NCBI GenBank assembly: GCA_034429475.1
Contig: DAOUGD010000157.1
Span: 1 to 6,455, forward strand
Direction: 5' to 3'
DNA: 6,455 nt
DNA from: JAKQHY01 sp034429475
Lineage (GTDB): Bacteria; Chloroflexota; Anaerolineae; B4-G1; SLSP01
This document shows positions 5,087-6,455 of the stretch, piece after piece. The first letter of the stretch is position 1. Each line of letters begins with the position of its first letter. Both the position numbers and the translations under genes were made by a program. Below the pieces are notes generated by a model. That model was not told the DNA's origin and did no database searches. It saw nothing but the letters and a program-made list of their open reading frames with translations.

Positions 5087-5803
5087 GGCCGGATGCAGGC
5101 GGCTCACGCGCATCATCAAGGCCGGCAGCACGTCGAACATTAGCTCGGCGCCGGGGAAGTGGTCGCGCAGCGCCAGCATCAGGGACTTGAGTTCAGCCTC
5201 GGCGATATAGGGGAACACACCCTCCGCCAGGAAGAAATACGGGCCGGGGTGCTGCGCCACTTCGTCCATCCAGGCAAACTCCAACGCGGAGGAGGCCAGC
5301 AAGTAACAGCGGGCGTGCGGCGCGAAAAAGCGTTCCCGCAGCGCCATCACTTCCGAGAAATCCAGGTTGAACCACGTCACCTGCCCGTTATCCACGCGCT
5401 CGAAGCGGGTGTCCAGGCCGCAGCCGATGTCCACCACCACCCCATCGGGATGTTCTGCCAGGAACGCGCGCACGGCGCGGTCAAATTCGCGGACGCGCAG
5501 GCCGATGTTCAACTGCTGGTAGCGCTGCCGTTCCAGTTTGGAGAAGTCGTAGGCCAACTGCGCGACGATTTCCGCCGCTTTCGGATCGTGAATCAGCGCG
5601 TCGGGGCGGCGGCTTTCGGCGGCCCGGTACGCCAGCGGCAGCAGCAGTGTTTCGGAGACGTCGTTGAGCTGTTGGACGTCGGTGTTGCCGGTCTCCATAG
5701 CGCCGCCGGTTCTATGCGGACGGCGCGTTAGTAGCCAACCAGCGACCAACCCGGCGAGCGCGCCCAGTCCAAACCAGGGCCACTGTGAGGGTTTGCGTGT
5801 CAT
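4889..5803 (-). CDS. Class I SAM methyltransferase, leucine carboxyl methyltransferase (COG3315) type, membrane-anchored
   Basis: This is a complete 304-residue gene. Residues about 8-27 (WPWFGLGALAGLVAGWLLTR) form one membrane segment followed by basic residues, suggesting an anchor with the enzyme in the cytoplasm. The family core starts at METGNTDVQQLNDVSETLLL. Motif I is VVVDIGCGLDTRFERV (about 122-137), the S-adenosylmethionine site with the family-typical G-x-D-T-R. LAEGVFPYI at about 192-200 is the motif IV/V region. This group methylates carboxyl or hydroxyl groups of small molecules or proteins; the substrate cannot be read here. The start at 5803 is preferred because AAGGA (5811-5815) lies seven bases upstream. 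Met36 (5698) would give the usual soluble form but has only a weak ribosome site. The gene begins three bases after the stop of the repeat protein, so the two are likely coupled. Confidence 0.8.
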   Translation of the reverse strand: MTRKPSQWPWFGLGALAGLVAGWLLTRRPHRTGGAMETGNTDVQQLNDVSETLLLPLAYRAAESRRPDALIHDPKAAEIVAQLAYDFSKLERQRYQQLNIGLRVREFDRAVRAFLAEHPDGVVVDIGCGLDTRFERVDNGQVTWFNLDFSEVMALRERFFAPHARCYLLASSALEFAWMDEVAQHPGPYFFLAEGVFPYIAEAELKSLMLALRDHFPGAELMFDVLPALMMRVSRLHPALRQTRAAHVRWASNDSHTLETWGVGHLLSDWRYYEQNEPRLGLYKMFRYIPFLRDFRILRYQLRA

Positions 5804-5806
5804 CGC

Positions 5807-6103
5807 CTATTCCTTCGGCTTTTGGGCGCAACCTTCGGCCATCATCTGTTGGCACATTTCTGCCGGATCGCGACCTTCGGCTTGCATCCGCGCCATCATC
5901 TGTTGGCACATTTCTGCCGGGTCGCGGCCTTCGGCTTGCATCCGCGTCATCATCCGGCGCGGGAAGTCGGCCATCATTTTGTCCATCATCCGTCCCATTA
6001 CTTTGGGTATCAAGCGCGTGGCCAGAGCCACGGCCAGTCCACCGACCACTGCACCCGCCAGTGCCGCGATCGCATATCCCCATGCCGTAGACTTGTTTTT
6101 CAT
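5807..6103 (-). CDS. 98-aa membrane-anchored Met/Cys-rich repeat protein (internal start)
   Basis: The ATG at 6103 has GGAGG (6112-6116) eight bases upstream, a better site than expected inside a coding region. The product starts MKNKSTAWGY, has one hydrophobic helix with small-residue packing (about 8-30, AIAALAGAVVGGLAVALATR), then a Met-rich stretch (VMGRMMDKMMADF). Two identical 18-residue repeats containing QAEGRDPAEMCQQM follow, then MMAEGCAQKPKE. Each repeat has one Cys flanked by Met, and a third Cys is near the end. Soft-metal or copper binding is a possible role, but I see no CxxC, and no family is recognised. It may be made alone, as the tail of the upstream methyltransferase, or both. 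It overlaps nothing on its 3' side and ends three bases before the next methyltransferase. Confidence 0.6.
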   Translation of the reverse strand: MKNKSTAWGYAIAALAGAVVGGLAVALATRLIPKVMGRMMDKMMADFPRRMMTRMQAEGRDPAEMCQQMMARMQAEGRDPAEMCQQMMAEGCAQKPKE

Positions 6104-6455
6104 CGGTTGTTCCTCCATTGGAGCTAAAGAGCGATCCATACGATAATGCAAAATGACCATCCCCTTGCCAAACAACGGAACCAGGTGGAACAGCCTTTGG
6201 AGTTTCTCCAGCCGGGGAATGGATTCTTTGACGGACGTGTAGTACCACATCTCCAGGCATTGGATGCCGGGCGCCCAGCCCTCCAGCGCGTCGTAGGAAC
6301 GTAGCGACCAGCGCATTCGAAAACCGGCCTTGATCCGCGCCAGTTTGAGATTTTGCAGCCACACGACCAGCGGCGAAGCCACGTCAAAGACTATCTCCGC
6401 ACCGGGGAAGCGCGCGCGCAGCGCCAGCACCAGGCGGCGCATCTCCGCATCGGGG
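5807..6455 (-). CDS. Partial second COG3315-type methyltransferase, open in frame into a Met/Cys-rich membrane protein
   Basis: The frame enters from the right edge, so start and SAM-binding motif are outside. The first part (EMRRLVLALRARFPGAEIVF...) aligns by eye with residues about 202-300 of the neighbouring methyltransferase: both have a LALR..FPGAE..FDV segment and end with an aromatic PLF...M.ILHYRM-like strand. It is therefore a paralogue C-terminus. No stop follows. The frame continues through DRSLAPMEEQP into the 98-aa protein described separately. The long product is either a genuine fusion (methyltransferase, membrane helix, repeats) or a lost stop between two coupled genes. A TAG lies one base out of frame in this linker (TTTAGC), which makes the second option plausible. 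Confidence 0.65.
   Translation of the reverse strand, partial: PDAEMRRLVLALRARFPGAEIVFDVASPLVVWLQNLKLARIKAGFRMRWSLRSYDALEGWAPGIQCLEMWYYTSVKESIPRLEKLQRLFHLVPLFGKGMVILHYRMDRSLAPMEEQPMKNKSTAWGYAIAALAGAVVGGLAVALATRLIPKVMGRMMDKMMADFPRRMMTRMQAEGRDPAEMCQQMMARMQAEGRDPAEMCQQMMAEGCAQKPKE
5839..5946 (-). repeat. 54-bp tandem repeat, two copies
   Basis: Units 5839-5892 and 5893-5946 match at 52 of 54 bases. The two differences are A/G changes and are synonymous (Gly and Asp codons on the minus strand). The unit encodes 18 residues with EMCQQM. Near-identity in DNA points to recent duplication or ongoing correction, and the silent changes hint at protein-level constraint. Confidence 0.9.
6112..6116 (-). 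promoter_or_regulatory. Internal ribosome binding site of the 98-aa protein
   Basis: GGAGG on the minus strand, eight bases before the ATG at 6103. It supports independent initiation inside the longer open frame. Confidence 0.5.

Noticed and set aside
5159..5731. Plus-strand open frame of 190 codons
   Set aside because: It is antisense to the methyltransferase, whose SAM motif and family layout are clear. The plus-strand product shows no recognisable domain.
5839..5946. CRISPR array
   Set aside because: Two adjacent 54-bp copies with no spacers, in frame in a coding gene.
5664..6146. Plus-strand frames with repeated His/Ser/Arg segments
   Set aside because: They are reverse readings of the 54-bp repeat. 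The minus strand has the ribosome site, membrane helix and silent differences between units.

Overview
The window is GC-rich bacterial DNA made of two parts. Positions 1 to about 4,880 are a stack of decayed mobile elements. The right end (about 4,889 to the edge) carries apparently native minus-strand genes. I see no marker that fixes the taxon; base composition, Shine-Dalgarno sites and IS content say only 'bacterium'.

Left part, in order. (1) The N-terminal part of a DDE-type transposase runs in from the left edge and is cut near 495. (2) The cut coincides with what looks like an IS21-family end: a doubled 13-bp repeat, followed by a minus-strand istB C-terminal remnant (552 to about 757). 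(3) This remnant abuts a plus-strand gene set: a DUF5372-like protein whose start codon seems lost, a 59-aa protein (1020-1199), and a large serine recombinase starting at 1203. (4) The recombinase gene is split by a 1,465-bp ISKra4-type IS (2058-3522). The IS has 12-bp perfect outer inverted repeats, a 9-bp target duplication and a transposase in two frames joined at a G8 run. (5) Beyond the IS the recombinase continues, with an amber stop (3991-3993) and a one-base frameshift (about 4272-4276), to its true stop at 4769. Removing the IS plus one target copy and repairing the two small lesions gives one frame of about 697 codons. (6) A start codon overlapping that stop (4766) suggests a further gene, which runs into unrelated DNA before the next gene begins.

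Right part, minus strand. A partial methyltransferase of the leucine carboxyl methyltransferase/COG3315 type enters from the right edge. It runs in frame into a 98-aa membrane-anchored, Met/Cys-rich repeat protein. Three bases further on comes a second, complete methyltransferase of the same family with an N-terminal membrane segment. The three units look like one translationally coupled operon.

The order of events is inferred: transposase, then IS21 element, then recombinase locus joined to the istB remnant, then ISKra4 insertion into the recombinase. The least-described pieces are the DUF5372 / 59-aa / recombinase / coupled-ORF cassette and the methyltransferase / Met-Cys repeat protein pair.
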